Source of the DNA: Sulfolobaceae archaeon
GTDB taxonomy: Archaea > Thermoproteota > Thermoprotei_A > Sulfolobales > Sulfolobaceae
Direction: 5' to 3'
NCBI GenBank assembly: GCA_028277025.1
Contig: JAPYVG010000018.1
Location: forward strand, 1-36,536
Length of the DNA: 36,536 nt
In this document: positions 7,650-15,238 of the stretch, one piece after another
How positions within the stretch are numbered: position 1 is the first letter of the stretch
How the letters are laid out: each line of letters starts with the position of its first letter
The notes under the pieces: model-generated
The model's database searches: none
Told to the model about the DNA's origin: nothing
The model's input: only the letters and a program-made list of their open reading frames with translations
Translations under genes and position numbers: made by a program

Positions 7650-8702
7650 TTAAGGTATTACTTCAGTTGAGTCCTCGGTTGGATCGTAGTATAAGTCTGA
7701 AAGTCTGATAACACCCTCTTTTATCAGTTCTACAATTTCACCGACATGAGACAAGACTATGCTCAAGTATTCTTTAGTAACTTCATCAACAGCTTTAAAC
7801 CCCTCTTCACCCCAGTATTTCTCTTTAATTGCATACAAGCATCTTCCTCCACAATAGTTCTTGTATTCACAATTTCTGCACTCTTCTGGCAAAGGTTCAT
7901 CTAAAAGTCTGAAACTCTTTAGGTTTCCTAGCTCTGCCCATTTCTCCCTAACAGCTATAGGACAAGATAAGACCCTACCGTCTGTCGAGACTGTAACACT
8001 ATCATACCCTGCACCGCACGCAACCCCTCTGTATTTTTTAAAGAAATGTGCACTTAAAACCCCTAGAAATGGAACTATCTTAACTACTCTCCCCTTTCTT
8101 AATTCACTCATAAAATATTCCATTAGCCTCCTTATTCCGGGTAAGTAAGAGGTATAAGCCCATTTCTCAAAGTCCCACCTCTCGCTCCATATTACGTTCA
8201 ACTGCCAATGGATCTTATCAAATACTCCTAATGATAATAGGTGCATGACTTCTTCATATATATCGCTGTCTTGTGTAACTGCCATTCTCGCTATAGTTTC
8301 AACTCCCAACTCCTTCAAGTATTTAGCGTGTTTTACTACTACTTTATATATTCCTTTACCCCTATGCTTATCGGTTATCTCCTCTCTGCCGTCTATGGAC
8401 AGTAAAGCTACGTTCATCCTTTTCCAATACTTCTCTGGTAAAAGTCTTATACCTATTCCGTTGGTCTGTATTCCCCACCTTTTAGCCCTTACGTTATCCA
8501 TTACTTTCATAATGAATTTATAGTTCATTAATGGTTCTCCGCCATAAAATATAACTGTAGCTTTCGGATCTTTTTCTATCGCAGTCTTTAGCTCGCTAAT
8601 ATTATATTTTACATTCCAGGGTACAATTTCATTAGGGAACGAGCCACCACAATAGTCACAGCTCAAATTACATTTTCCAGTAGTCAGTATTAGCCAAAGC
8701 AT
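7650..8702 (-). CDS. Radical SAM/SPASM protein, putative peptide-modifying
   Basis: 350 residues. The N-terminal radical SAM cluster motif CNLSCDYC has C11, C15 and C18, with YGGEPL (glycine-rich SAM motif) about 40 residues later. The C-terminal SPASM region has CGAG, a C in VLSCP, then [14 protein letters not shown], enough cysteines for auxiliary Fe-S clusters. It resembles the archaeal AF0577-like group annotated as putative peptide-modifying enzymes; this is from memory. It starts 3 bp after the M20 peptidase stop and is followed by leuS after 27 bp, so the three are probably one transcript. No precursor peptide gene is visible next to it. The substrate is unknown. Confidence 0.85.
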   Translation of the reverse strand: MLWLILTTGKCNLSCDYCGGSFPNEIVPWNVKYNISELKTAIEKDPKATVIFYGGEPLMNYKFIMKVMDNVRAKRWGIQTNGIGIRLLPEKYWKRMNVALLSIDGREEITDKHRGKGIYKVVVKHAKYLKELGVETIARMAVTQDSDIYEEVMHLLSLGVFDKIHWQLNVIWSERWDFEKWAYTSYLPGIRRLMEYFMSELRKGRVVKIVPFLGVLSAHFFKKYRGVACGAGYDSVTVSTDGRVLSCPIAVREKWAELGNLKSFRLLDEPLPEECRNCEYKNYCGGRCLYAIKEKYWGEEGFKAVDEVTKEYLSIVLSHVGEIVELIKEGVIRLSDLYYDPTEDSTEVIP

Positions 8703-8705
8703 TTC

Positions 8706-9983
8706 TCAGTTCCCGCTGATAATTCTCACGAACTCTTTCATCCATTTTATTGCTAGATAATAGTCTTCAACGTTTATGTTTTCGTTGAATGAATGTATAT
8801 TAGACCCGTAGTTATCAACGCCTATACCATCAGCTATTTGGTTAGCTTTTAAGTATCTAGCCACCATCTCCATAGGGCCAGTACCGGGGGAATTAGGTAA
8901 GACAACGGGGTCGCTTCCGTAAACATTCTTAGCTGATTCTATTAATGCTTTGGCTATATCACTGTTTATAGAAGTCCTATACGGTTTTACCATTCCGTGA
9001 ACAATTATGTCCAAACCATAGGGTGATAAATATTCTCTTAAATTTCTCAAAATCTCTTCTGGATCTTGGTCTGGAACTAATCTGAAATCTATTTTCGCAA
9101 ATGCGTAAGAGGGTATTACTGTCTTAGACCCTTCACCGGTATAACCACCGTATATTCCATCTATGTTACAAATCGGTTGTTCTATTAGCCTTACGAATGC
9201 CTCCTCATCTTGAATTTCTTGTTCTATTGCGTTTTCCAAATAAGTTTTTGGTAATTTTAGATATTTTTTCTCTTCATCGCTCAACCACCTTACTTTGTCA
9301 TAGAAGTGGGGGATTAGGACTTTACCGCTTTCATCCCTTAAAGACCTTAATGCGTAAACGATGTACCAAACCGGGTTTTTAGCTATAGGCCCATACATTG
9401 AGTGTAAGTCCTTTTTAGTGCTTTTCCTAATTTCAACGTAAAGTAGTCCTTTAACCCCTAAAACTATTTGGGGTGAACCGTTCGGGGCTCTTCCAGACCC
9501 TTCCCAAAGGATGTAATCCGACTTTAGTAAGCCTGAATAGGACTTAAGGAATTCCTCCATATTAGGGCTTCCTATTTCCTCTTCCCCTTCATAAAACAGC
9601 TTTACGTTGATCTTGAGTTTTCCTTCCTTTATTAACTCTAAAAGAGCGTGTATTCTGGCCATTAAGGTTCCTTTATCGTCTCCAACTCCTCTAGCGAATA
9701 TTTTACCGTTCTTGATAACTGGATTAAATGGATCGCTCTCCCACTTATCTAATGGTTCTACTGGCTGTACGTCATAGTGATTGTATACTAATAAAGTCTT
9801 GTCACTCTTTACGTTAATTTCAGCATAAACGTAAGGGTTTTTAGATTTGTGCTTTACGAGTTGGGCGTCAATTCCGTGGTCTTTCAAATAGTCAACTAAG
9901 AATTTAGCACCTTCTTCTCCTTTCCCTTTAGCTGAAGTAGTGTCTATTTTTAAGAACTCAAAGAGGTCTTTTAGGTAATCCAC
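8706..9983 (-). CDS. M20 family metallopeptidase (dipeptidase/ArgE-DapE-like)
   Basis: 425 residues of the di-zinc M20 family, hydrolysing dipeptides or acylated amino acids. Metal ligands are visible: H69 in NHYDVQP with D71, bridging D102 in GVGDDKG, the EGEEEIGSP segment (catalytic and metal glutamates about 135-136), and a late histidine in GSNIHSFNE. A lid/dimerisation domain separates the halves, as in carnosinase-like members. The start is GTG at 9983 with a TATA-like TTATTTTATT about 25 bp upstream. It is the first gene of the four-gene leftward operon. The substrate is not determinable. Confidence 0.9.
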   Translation of the reverse strand: MDYLKDLFEFLKIDTTSAKGKGEEGAKFLVDYLKDHGIDAQLVKHKSKNPYVYAEINVKSDKTLLVYNHYDVQPVEPLDKWESDPFNPVIKNGKIFARGVGDDKGTLMARIHALLELIKEGKLKINVKLFYEGEEEIGSPNMEEFLKSYSGLLKSDYILWEGSGRAPNGSPQIVLGVKGLLYVEIRKSTKKDLHSMYGPIAKNPVWYIVYALRSLRDESGKVLIPHFYDKVRWLSDEEKKYLKLPKTYLENAIEQEIQDEEAFVRLIEQPICNIDGIYGGYTGEGSKTVIPSYAFAKIDFRLVPDQDPEEILRNLREYLSPYGLDIIVHGMVKPYRTSINSDIAKALIESAKNVYGSDPVVLPNSPGTGPMEMVARYLKANQIADGIGVDNYGSNIHSFNENINVEDYYLAIKWMKEFVRIISGN

Positions 9984-10017
9984 AGAATCTTTTAACTTGT
10001 CCCGAATAAAATAAGTT

Positions 10018-10320
10018 ATGCTTAAATATGTTGAGTATACTCGTCATTCCCTTTGTGAACCTCTGTTAACAGTTAACGTTTATAAAAAGGTTGAGGACGG
10101 TAAAGTTATAGCGTTACTGAAGGTAATGATATATAAGAATATGGGAATAGCCGTATATGAGACCGATAAGCTTGACGGTGGAGATTTAATAGAGGTCGTT
10201 CCTTACAATATGGAGTCAATTATAAATGTTGTAAAAAAGTTTTATGACCCTAAAAGCGATGATATAACGGTCTTAGGTGAGAAAAATTTAGTGGATGAGT
10301 TCATAGAAAAATTTACTTAA
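10018..10320 (+). CDS. Hypothetical protein, 100 aa
   Basis: Small soluble protein with an alpha/beta pattern (TVNVYKKVEDGKVIALLKV near residues 18-37) and no recognised motif. The ATG lies 34 bp from the divergent M20 gene, so both promoters share this short gap; CTTTTAAC at 9988-9995 is a likely TATA for this gene. Its stop codon overlaps box C of the C/D sRNA at 10320-10370, so the RNA may be processed from the same transcript. Function unknown. Confidence 0.6.
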   Translation: MLKYVEYTRHSLCEPLLTVNVYKKVEDGKVIALLKVMIYKNMGIAVYETDKLDGGDLIEVVPYNMESIINVVKKFYDPKSDDITVLGEKNLVDEFIEKFT

Positions 10321-10370
10321 TGATGAGAAAACTGGGACATCGGAAGGGTGAAGAACCATTCATGCGCTGA
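10320..10370 (+). ncRNA. C/D box sRNA, probable 23S rRNA guide
   Basis: Box C ATGATGA (10320-10326), 14-nt spacer, D' CGGA (10341-10344), 3 nt, C' GTGAAGA (10348-10354), 12-nt guide (10355-10366), and D CTGA (10367-10370). The D guide ACCATTCATGCG is complementary to GCAUGAAUGG, a conserved archaeal 23S domain IV stretch. The D' guide can pair with UGUCCCAG a little downstream in the same rRNA, as I recall it. It would direct 2'-O-methylation with L7Ae, Nop5 and fibrillarin. It fills the gap between the 100-aa gene and the small membrane protein. Confidence 0.8.
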
Positions 10371-10371
10371 T

Positions 10372-10578
10372 TTACCCAAAAATGAACTTTCCCCACTTGT
10401 AGCGGAATAGTGCTCCTATTATAAGGAATATTATTGCCATCGGTACGGCTATGTAAGGCACTAATTGCCACCCTGGCACATGCTCAAGGACGTTAGCAAC
10501 CCATATTGTAAGTATTAGAAATACTACTAGAGGGCCTACCACAACAAACCATGTAGTTGCACTCCACTTTTTGCTCAT
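10372..10578 (-). CDS. Small two-TM membrane protein
   Basis: 68 residues with hydrophobic helices at about 10-29 and 40-60, a short loop (EHVPGW) and a basic C-terminus (RYKWGKF). The ATG at 10578 has a TATA-like TTTAATATAAAC about 25 bp upstream. It is monocistronic, convergent with the sRNA and 30 bp downstream of PriX. Family not recognised; it may be a small subunit of a transporter or respiratory complex. Confidence 0.6.
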   Translation of the reverse strand: MSKKWSATTWFVVVGPLVVFLILTIWVANVLEHVPGWQLVPYIAVPMAIIFLIIGALFRYKWGKFIFG

Positions 10579-10608
10579 AGGCTCTATTAAGTATGTTTAT
10601 ATTAAAAT

Positions 10609-11070
10609 TTATTCGTTTAAAACTTTTGTAATTAATTCATACATCTCTTTATCCTTCTCTTGTATTTTTTTCAGAGACCATGGTAATAATTTCTTTGCCT
10701 TTACACCCCTTAATACGCTTCTAATCCAAGATTCGTAAACTTTCCCTCCTCCAGACTTATAGTAAAAGTCCTCTAATTCTTTTAAAGCCTCATCATCGTT
10801 AAGTCCCTTTACGTTAACTAAATACCTACTGGCCACGTATAATATGAATCTCTTTCTAGCATCTGGTAGTCCTTTCTCAAGGATTTTATCTATCCACTCA
10901 TATTTTACCTTCTTTTTAACCGGGGGAAAGATACCCTCTACTTCAAACAATAAGTTCCCGTTCTCGTCATAAACCCTAGAAAATTTTCCATCAAATTCAA
11001 CGTAACCCGCCGGTGTATCATTTGGGTAATGGAGCAAAATTCTTCTAACTTTTCTCTTTTCTTCACTCAT
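10609..11070 (-). CDS. priX: DNA primase non-catalytic subunit PriX-like
   Basis: 153 residues, matching the size of Sulfolobus PriX, the third primase subunit that helps PriS-PriL bind nucleotide and initiate primers. The helical core has the recognisable pattern [40 protein letters not shown], then [19 protein letters not shown], as in PriX and the helix-bundle domain of plasmid primase-polymerases. The N-terminus has an extra small beta segment. The ATG overlaps the stop of the upstream tRNA thiolase gene by 4 bp, so the two are translationally coupled. Alternative: another member of the PriX-like superfamily. Confidence 0.72.
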   Translation of the reverse strand: MSEEKRKVRRILLHYPNDTPAGYVEFDGKFSRVYDENGNLLFEVEGIFPPVKKKVKYEWIDKILEKGLPDARKRFILYVASRYLVNVKGLNDDEALKELEDFYYKSGGGKVYESWIRSVLRGVKAKKLLPWSLKKIQEKDKEMYELITKVLNE

Positions 11071-12014
11071 ACCCTAACACTCTGCATCTTTAACCTTATA
11101 GAGCAGAACGAGCATATATCTCTATCCTTTGTTGTAGGTCTGCCACAAATTTTACACCTTCCTATCTCCTCCTCCTTGACATACTCTTTTTCTAACGCCG
11201 GCTGTATTTTGTCTGCAAAGTTCTGTACTAGCATTAGCATAAAACCTGGGGTTTCATCTTCTAATTCTTCTAACTTTCTCCTTATTCTATCTTGAGTAGC
11301 CCCACCAACTCTGAACGTATGGGGGCAAGAGTCATAAATAAACGGTATATTGTTTATAATTGCATAAGTAAGTATTTCTTTCTCATATATTAGGAATAAC
11401 GGTTTTATCTTCTTTACCTTATACCCTTTTTCTGGCGGTGAAACGGGTTTTAACCTAGCTAAGTCCATTACATCTCCGCTGAAATAACCAGACATTACGA
11501 ACTGGGCCATATCATTTAGATTGTGGCCAGTAGCTATGGTGTCTAGGCCCTCTTCTTCAGCTATCTCGTTGAGAGTATACCTTTTCACTAGACCGCAAGT
11601 ACTGCATACTGGTCTTCTGACTTTGATTTTTGCTTCATCTATTGTAAACCCATATTTTTCCTTAATTCTTACTACACGATATTTTATTCCTAACATCTCA
11701 AAGTTCTTAACTGCGAACTCAGTACTCTTTGATGAGTATTTCTTACCCATGTCGATTCCTAGATCTATGTTAATTCCGAAAACTTCGAAACCCATTTTCT
11801 TTGAAAGCTTGTACATAAGGTGAAGCAATGTAGTACTATCTTTTCCTCCAGATACTGCCACTCCGACCCTCTCAGAACCCTCCAGCATTTTGTATTTTTC
11901 TACTACTCTTTCGAATCTCTTCTCTAAATATTCGTTAAAATGTTCTTTACATAAAGCTAAATTAGCGTAAGGGATCTTTATAATTGCCTTATTATCACAC
12001 TTACTGCATTTCAC
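11067..12014 (-). CDS. Ncs6/TtuA-type tRNA 2-thiouridine synthetase
   Basis: A PP-loop ATPase that adenylates tRNA uridine for thiolation. The N-terminal zinc CxxC pair begins at C3 (CSKC), and the PP-loop SGGKDS is at residues 55-60. A central VCSTCG and TGHN follow, and the C-terminal second zinc site is CKICGRPT...CSFC. I place the start at GTG 12014 (315 aa) rather than TTG 12035. The TATA-like CTTATATTTTT at 12034-12044 is about 25 bp upstream of the GTG but overlaps the TTG. It is co-transcribed with priX (4-bp overlap). Whether it modifies U34 or U54 cannot be told from sequence alone. Confidence 0.85.
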   Translation of the reverse strand: MKCSKCDNKAIIKIPYANLALCKEHFNEYLEKRFERVVEKYKMLEGSERVGVAVSGGKDSTTLLHLMYKLSKKMGFEVFGINIDLGIDMGKKYSSKSTEFAVKNFEMLGIKYRVVRIKEKYGFTIDEAKIKVRRPVCSTCGLVKRYTLNEIAEEEGLDTIATGHNLNDMAQFVMSGYFSGDVMDLARLKPVSPPEKGYKVKKIKPLFLIYEKEILTYAIINNIPFIYDSCPHTFRVGGATQDRIRRKLEELEDETPGFMLMLVQNFADKIQPALEKEYVKEEEIGRCKICGRPTTKDRDICSFCSIRLKMQSVRV

Positions 12015-12033
12015 AATAAGTGGATACTCGTGC

Positions 12034-12044
12034 AAAAATATAAG
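12034..12044. promoter_or_regulatory. Shared TATA region of two divergent genes
   Basis: AAAAATATAAG lies about 25 bp from the GTG at 12014 (minus) and about 28 bp from the ATG at 12068 (plus). One AT-rich box could therefore serve both leaderless genes, or two overlapping boxes are present. It decides the start of the tRNA thiolase gene. Confidence 0.45.
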
Positions 12045-12067
12045 TTAGTGTATATCATTATTAACCA

Positions 12068-12754
12068 ATGCAAATTCTAGCCGAGCTACATCCCAAAACA
12101 AAGATGGAGAAACTGATAAAAACAGTCCAAAGTTTAGCTGATTATGACGGCTTTGACATACCCGACTCCCCCATGGGTCTACCATCACCTTTACCATCAG
12201 TTGTAGCGAGCGTAATAAGAAGGGAGTTTGAGGACAAGAGGATTATAGTAAACCAGAGGCTGTTAGACGTTAATGAACTTTTCGTTGCTTCATTATCCTT
12301 GACATCTAAATTAGTGAGTTTTGATATAGCTTTTACTCAAGGAGATAAGCCTAAAATAGGTAAAGAAGTTGGCTATCTAAAAACTGAGGAGGCGATTGTA
12401 TTGGCGAAGAAATATAACGAGAAGGCAAGAATAGGCATGATGGTAAGCTTTAGGAAGAGTAGGGATGAAATTATTAGTAGGTTATCGCTGGGGGCAGACT
12501 TTTACTTAGCCTTAAGGTTAGAAGACCCAGAACAATTAAACGGGTTACAAAGTGAGAAAATAATACCGTATATCATTGTTTCTACTGAGAAAAATAAAGA
12601 AGTCGCCATGAGTTTAAACCAGCCAGTATTTGACGAGGCAAAAGTCATGGAAATCGTTAAAAGATTAGAAGAGAAGAGAGTCCAAGGGGTATTAATTTCC
12701 ACGTTAGGTGACAATGAAGGTTTAGTAAGGATCATAAAGAGCATCAATGCATAA
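12068..12754 (+). CDS. Methylenetetrahydrofolate reductase-like TIM-barrel protein
   Basis: 228 residues. The order of elements suggests a shortened MTHFR-like barrel: FDIPDSPMGLPSP near residues 29-41, KRIIVNQRL, then DIAFTQGDKPKIGK (resembling the GD(P) turn) and LSLGADFYLALRLEDPEQ (resembling the K.xAGADF segment). It lacks obvious flavin-binding signatures I can name with confidence. It is leaderless, with the TATA shared with the divergent thiolase gene. The 3' end overlaps sfsA by 33 bp. C1 metabolism is a reasonable guess but not established. Confidence 0.5.
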   Translation: MQILAELHPKTKMEKLIKTVQSLADYDGFDIPDSPMGLPSPLPSVVASVIRREFEDKRIIVNQRLLDVNELFVASLSLTSKLVSFDIAFTQGDKPKIGKEVGYLKTEEAIVLAKKYNEKARIGMMVSFRKSRDEIISRLSLGADFYLALRLEDPEQLNGLQSEKIIPYIIVSTEKNKEVAMSLNQPVFDEAKVMEIVKRLEEKRVQGVLISTLGDNEGLVRIIKSINA

Positions 12755-13399
12755 AGGTATATCACGTATGTAGTAGATTTTGTTATCAATTAGCTTAAGA
12801 ACCTTCACCTCTACCCCAACACCCTCATGGTAAGCCCTTTTGAAAGCTTCCGAAAACTTCTTGTCCGTTTCCCAATTAGGAGAGAAACACACAGCATCAT
12901 CTCTCATAACTAGGATTAGGACTTTGGCGTTATAACCCATCTTTTTCAAGTTGATTAATTCCTCAAGGTGTTTTCTTCCCCTTTCTGTGGGGGCATCTGG
13001 GAATAATGCCTTCCCGCCCTTAACTAATGTACACCCTTTAACTTCTACGAAGGTATTATTGAACTCGAAGTCGATCCTACTATTACCTACCTTCACTTCA
13101 CTTTTAACGTTTTGTGGGAGGAATTTTCTGGCTATTTGTGAGTGAATGCTTGAGTCAGTAATTACCCAATTTGCTATTGGGTGCCACGACGCTGTAACCC
13201 AGCATTGGGTCTTTTTACCACTCCCCTTTCTTACTAAAATTCTATTTCCTTCAAATATCAGTTCTTGTAGTCTACCGGGGTCATGAAGATGGCATAACTT
13301 TCCGCTCTTAGTGAGGACTGTAAATCTATTTAACCTTTTTTCAACTATTTCTTCCCATAGCGGGTCTGTGAACTCGTAAACAAGTGATGAGGAAGCCAT
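12722..13399 (-). CDS. sfsA: SfsA-family protein
   Basis: 225 residues, the usual SfsA length. The hallmark segment SRIDFEF...FVEVKGCTLV..ALFPDAPTERGRKHLEEL is intact; it is the PD-(D/E)xK nuclease-like core. The N-terminal OB-like part contains KRLNRF and HDPGRL. Bacterial SfsA was named for sugar fermentation stimulation, but its biochemical role is unclear. It is second in a sir2-sfsA operon (7-bp gap). The ATG at 13399 has no ribosome binding site and lies antisense to the C/D sRNA at 13384-13431. Confidence 0.9.
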   Translation of the reverse strand: MASSSLVYEFTDPLWEEIVEKRLNRFTVLTKSGKLCHLHDPGRLQELIFEGNRILVRKGSGKKTQCWVTASWHPIANWVITDSSIHSQIARKFLPQNVKSEVKVGNSRIDFEFNNTFVEVKGCTLVKGGKALFPDAPTERGRKHLEELINLKKMGYNAKVLILVMRDDAVCFSPNWETDKKFSEAFKRAYHEGVGVEVKVLKLIDNKIYYIRDIPLCIDALYDPY

Positions 13400-13431
13400 A
13401 GCTGAGTTATGAAGAGCGGTGTAGGGTCTGA
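13384..13431 (+). ncRNA. C/D box sRNA antisense to sir2-sfsA junction
   Basis: Box C GTGATGA (13384-13390), 11-nt guide, D' CTGA (13402-13405), 4 nt, C' ATGAAGA (13409-13415), 12-nt guide, and D CTGA (13428-13431). The architecture matches the other guide RNAs in this window, including the C' sequence. It covers the sfsA start codon and the last codons of sir2 on the opposite strand. Guides are GGAAGCCATAG and GCGGTGTAGGGT; I could not assign their rRNA or tRNA targets. Confidence 0.72.
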
Positions 13432-14159
13432 TTTTCTATTTCTTCCACAACGCAAGGTAGTACTACTTCAGCCTTATCCCTAATTATTAAGTCTGCAATG
13501 TGATCCATTTCTGTTTCCTCAGCGTTTATGATAATAACTCTTCCTCCGTATTCTTTAACTGTCAAAGGAATTAAATTAGCTGGATAAACTGAGAGTGAAG
13601 ACCCCACGACTAGTACTAAATCGGACTCCCTAGCTATTTCCAGAGCCTCATGAATCCTGTACACTGGTTCTCCGAAGAGGACTACGTCTGGCCTTATTAT
13701 ACCACCACAAGAACATTTAGGAGGGTTCTCCCCCTTATCTATTCTCTCTAGGATCTCCTCACTTTTGTACTCCTTAAAACAGTTGGTGCAATAGCACCTC
13801 CTCATAGTACCATGTAACTCTATTACGTTTTTAGAACCGGCCATTTGATGAAGGCCGTCTATGTTTTGTGTGATTACAGCTTTTATTAAGTCTAATTTTT
13901 CTAGTTTAGCTAAGGCATAATGGGCCGGGTTCGGTTTTGCAGTAAAAAGTCCCCTCATCCTTAAGGAATAAAATTCCCAAAAGCCTTTAGGATCTTTTTT
14001 AAAATATTCTATGCTTGCTAATTCTGGCGAGTACTTTTTCCAAAGGCCGTTAGGACCTCTGAAATCTGGTATTCCAGAAGCAGTACTTATCCCAGCTCCA
14101 GTGAATGCTATGGCGTTAACAGATGTGAGTAACATTTCAATAATTTTATTGCACTCCAT
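13407..14159 (-). CDS. sir2: Sir2-family NAD-dependent protein deacylase
   Basis: 250 residues. It removes acyl groups from lysines using NAD+. In Sulfolobus the known substrate is the chromatin protein Alba. GAGIS lies at 21-25, TQNID at 97-101, catalytic H116 in ELHGTM, the zinc site at C124/C127 and C149/C151, GSSLSV near 190-195 and a late INAEET. It is leaderless: ATG at 14159 with TATA CTTTATAAAC (14181-14190) about 26 bp upstream. It heads an operon with sfsA. The last six codons (TLHRSS) are encoded opposite the C/D sRNA. Confidence 0.95.
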   Translation of the reverse strand: MECNKIIEMLLTSVNAIAFTGAGISTASGIPDFRGPNGLWKKYSPELASIEYFKKDPKGFWEFYSLRMRGLFTAKPNPAHYALAKLEKLDLIKAVITQNIDGLHQMAGSKNVIELHGTMRRCYCTNCFKEYKSEEILERIDKGENPPKCSCGGIIRPDVVLFGEPVYRIHEALEIARESDLVLVVGSSLSVYPANLIPLTVKEYGGRVIIINAEETEMDHIADLIIRDKAEVVLPCVVEEIENQTLHRSS

Positions 14160-14189
14160 GTGTTTAGTATTAAGTAGAGTGTTTATAAA

Positions 14190-14237
14190 GTGATGAGTTT
14201 GCCGAGTGCTGAGAGGGTGAAGATAACAAAGGTCTGA
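14190..14237 (+). ncRNA. C/D box sRNA, probable 23S rRNA guide
   Basis: Box C GTGATGA (14190-14196), exactly 12 nt, D' CTGA (14209-14212), 4 nt, C' GTGAAGA (14217-14223), 10 nt, and D CTGA (14234-14237). The D' guide GTTTGCCGAGTG is complementary to ACUCGGCAAA, which I recall as a conserved archaeal 23S stretch near E. coli position 1660-1670. The target of the D guide TAACAAAGGT is not recognised. It lies divergently from sir2, and its box C begins where the sir2 TATA box ends. Confidence 0.82.
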
Positions 14238-14298
14238 ACTTTGCGTTTAAAAGTCTATAATCTCTCCTTTCCCTCAATCGTAAGTTATGCTGATGGCT

Positions 14299-14892
14299 TT
14301 ATTGAATGCAGATTAGAGTTGTGACGTAAGTGCGGGTTTCTTTACAATCTAGTAACGTTTTAACTCCTATAAACTGTTTTAGAGAGTTTCTTAATTTCTC
14401 GTCTATGAAAACTATTTTATATGCATATATGCTTTTCCAAAATCCGCTTTTATCTATTACTAGCAAATGTGGCTTTAAGTTCATAGTTACATTTACTCTT
14501 TCTTCTTGGATTTTTTCGGTGGAAATTAGTTTATATTCCTTGATTACAACTTCTCCATTGGTGCCATCAATATCTAATCCGTCAACGTAAATTGTTAAGA
14601 ACGAATCCGTGCTTAAGAGAAACCTGGTGTCTTCAGACTGTAATTCCAACCCGTACTTTTTAATATACCCTTTCCATCTCTCATATTTTCTCCCCCTCAA
14701 TTTCAACGATATAATACTACTTAAGCTGAAGGCTGTGAGTACATCTGAAGGGAATATCGTCATATAATCTGGGTCTCTAAATATCATATTGCCGCTACAC
14801 ACCGTTCTATTCATCTCGCCGTTACAGATGTAAGTGTATTCTGGTAAAGGTGGTAAGATTAGTTCTTCTACCCTCTTTGCTCTTATTTTCAT
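14299..14892 (-). CDS. Hypothetical protein, 197 aa
   Basis: Not recognised. Predicted soluble, rich in beta-prone segments (ELILPPLPEYTYICNG near the N-terminus, FLTIYVDGLDIDGTNGEVVI in the middle). It contains several cysteines without a regular metal motif. The ATG at 14892 has the TATA-like AATTTATTTAATCG (about 14913-14926) upstream, so it is leaderless. It stands alone between the sRNA and the SSS transporter genes. Confidence 0.55.
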   Translation of the reverse strand: MKIRAKRVEELILPPLPEYTYICNGEMNRTVCSGNMIFRDPDYMTIFPSDVLTAFSLSSIISLKLRGRKYERWKGYIKKYGLELQSEDTRFLLSTDSFLTIYVDGLDIDGTNGEVVIKEYKLISTEKIQEERVNVTMNLKPHLLVIDKSGFWKSIYAYKIVFIDEKLRNSLKQFIGVKTLLDCKETRTYVTTLICIQ

Positions 14893-14987
14893 AACCGTTG
14901 TTAAGTATTCGATTAAATAAATTTAATTGCTATTTTTGCTATTATAAATACTTATTGACTAGAACTGTAATGTTTTTAAAGTATAAA

Positions 14988-14998
14988 CCTTTATAAGT
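14988..14998 (+). promoter_or_regulatory. Promoter of the SSS transporter operon
   Basis: CCTTTATAAGT is a strong TATA box 31-41 bp upstream of the ATG at 15029. Unlike most genes here, this one has a short leader with a GAG-containing ribosome binding site (GTGAGAAGAG) just before the start. Confidence 0.5.
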
Positions 14999-15028
14999 AG
15001 GTAAAGGTAGTTTTAATAGTGAGAAGAG

Positions 15029-15235
15029 ATGAACAGAGAAACTCTATTTTATATCGCCGCGTTCGTAGCGTTAGTAGTGGACATAATTCTATATTCTATC
15101 TACCCAGTTTTTAATAGTTCAGCAACTTCAATAGGTGGTTTACAAGTCTTTTATGTATATCAACTTATAATGCTGGTAGTTTCTTCCATCCTATTTCTTG
15201 CAGTATCATTAATATTTATGGGTAGGAGGTGGTAG
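15029..15235 (+). CDS. Small DUF3311/YhdT-like membrane subunit
   Basis: 68 residues with two transmembrane helices (about 6-26 and 42-63) and the aromatic segment VFYVYQ between them. Such small proteins are usually encoded directly before SSS-family transporters and probably stabilise them. It ends 3 bp before the transporter start, and its last codons contain the GGAGGT ribosome binding site (15225-15230) of that gene. The family assignment is by size, topology and context. Confidence 0.65.
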   Translation: MNRETLFYIAAFVALVVDIILYSIYPVFNSSATSIGGLQVFYVYQLIMLVVSSILFLAVSLIFMGRRW

Positions 15236-15238
15236 AGG

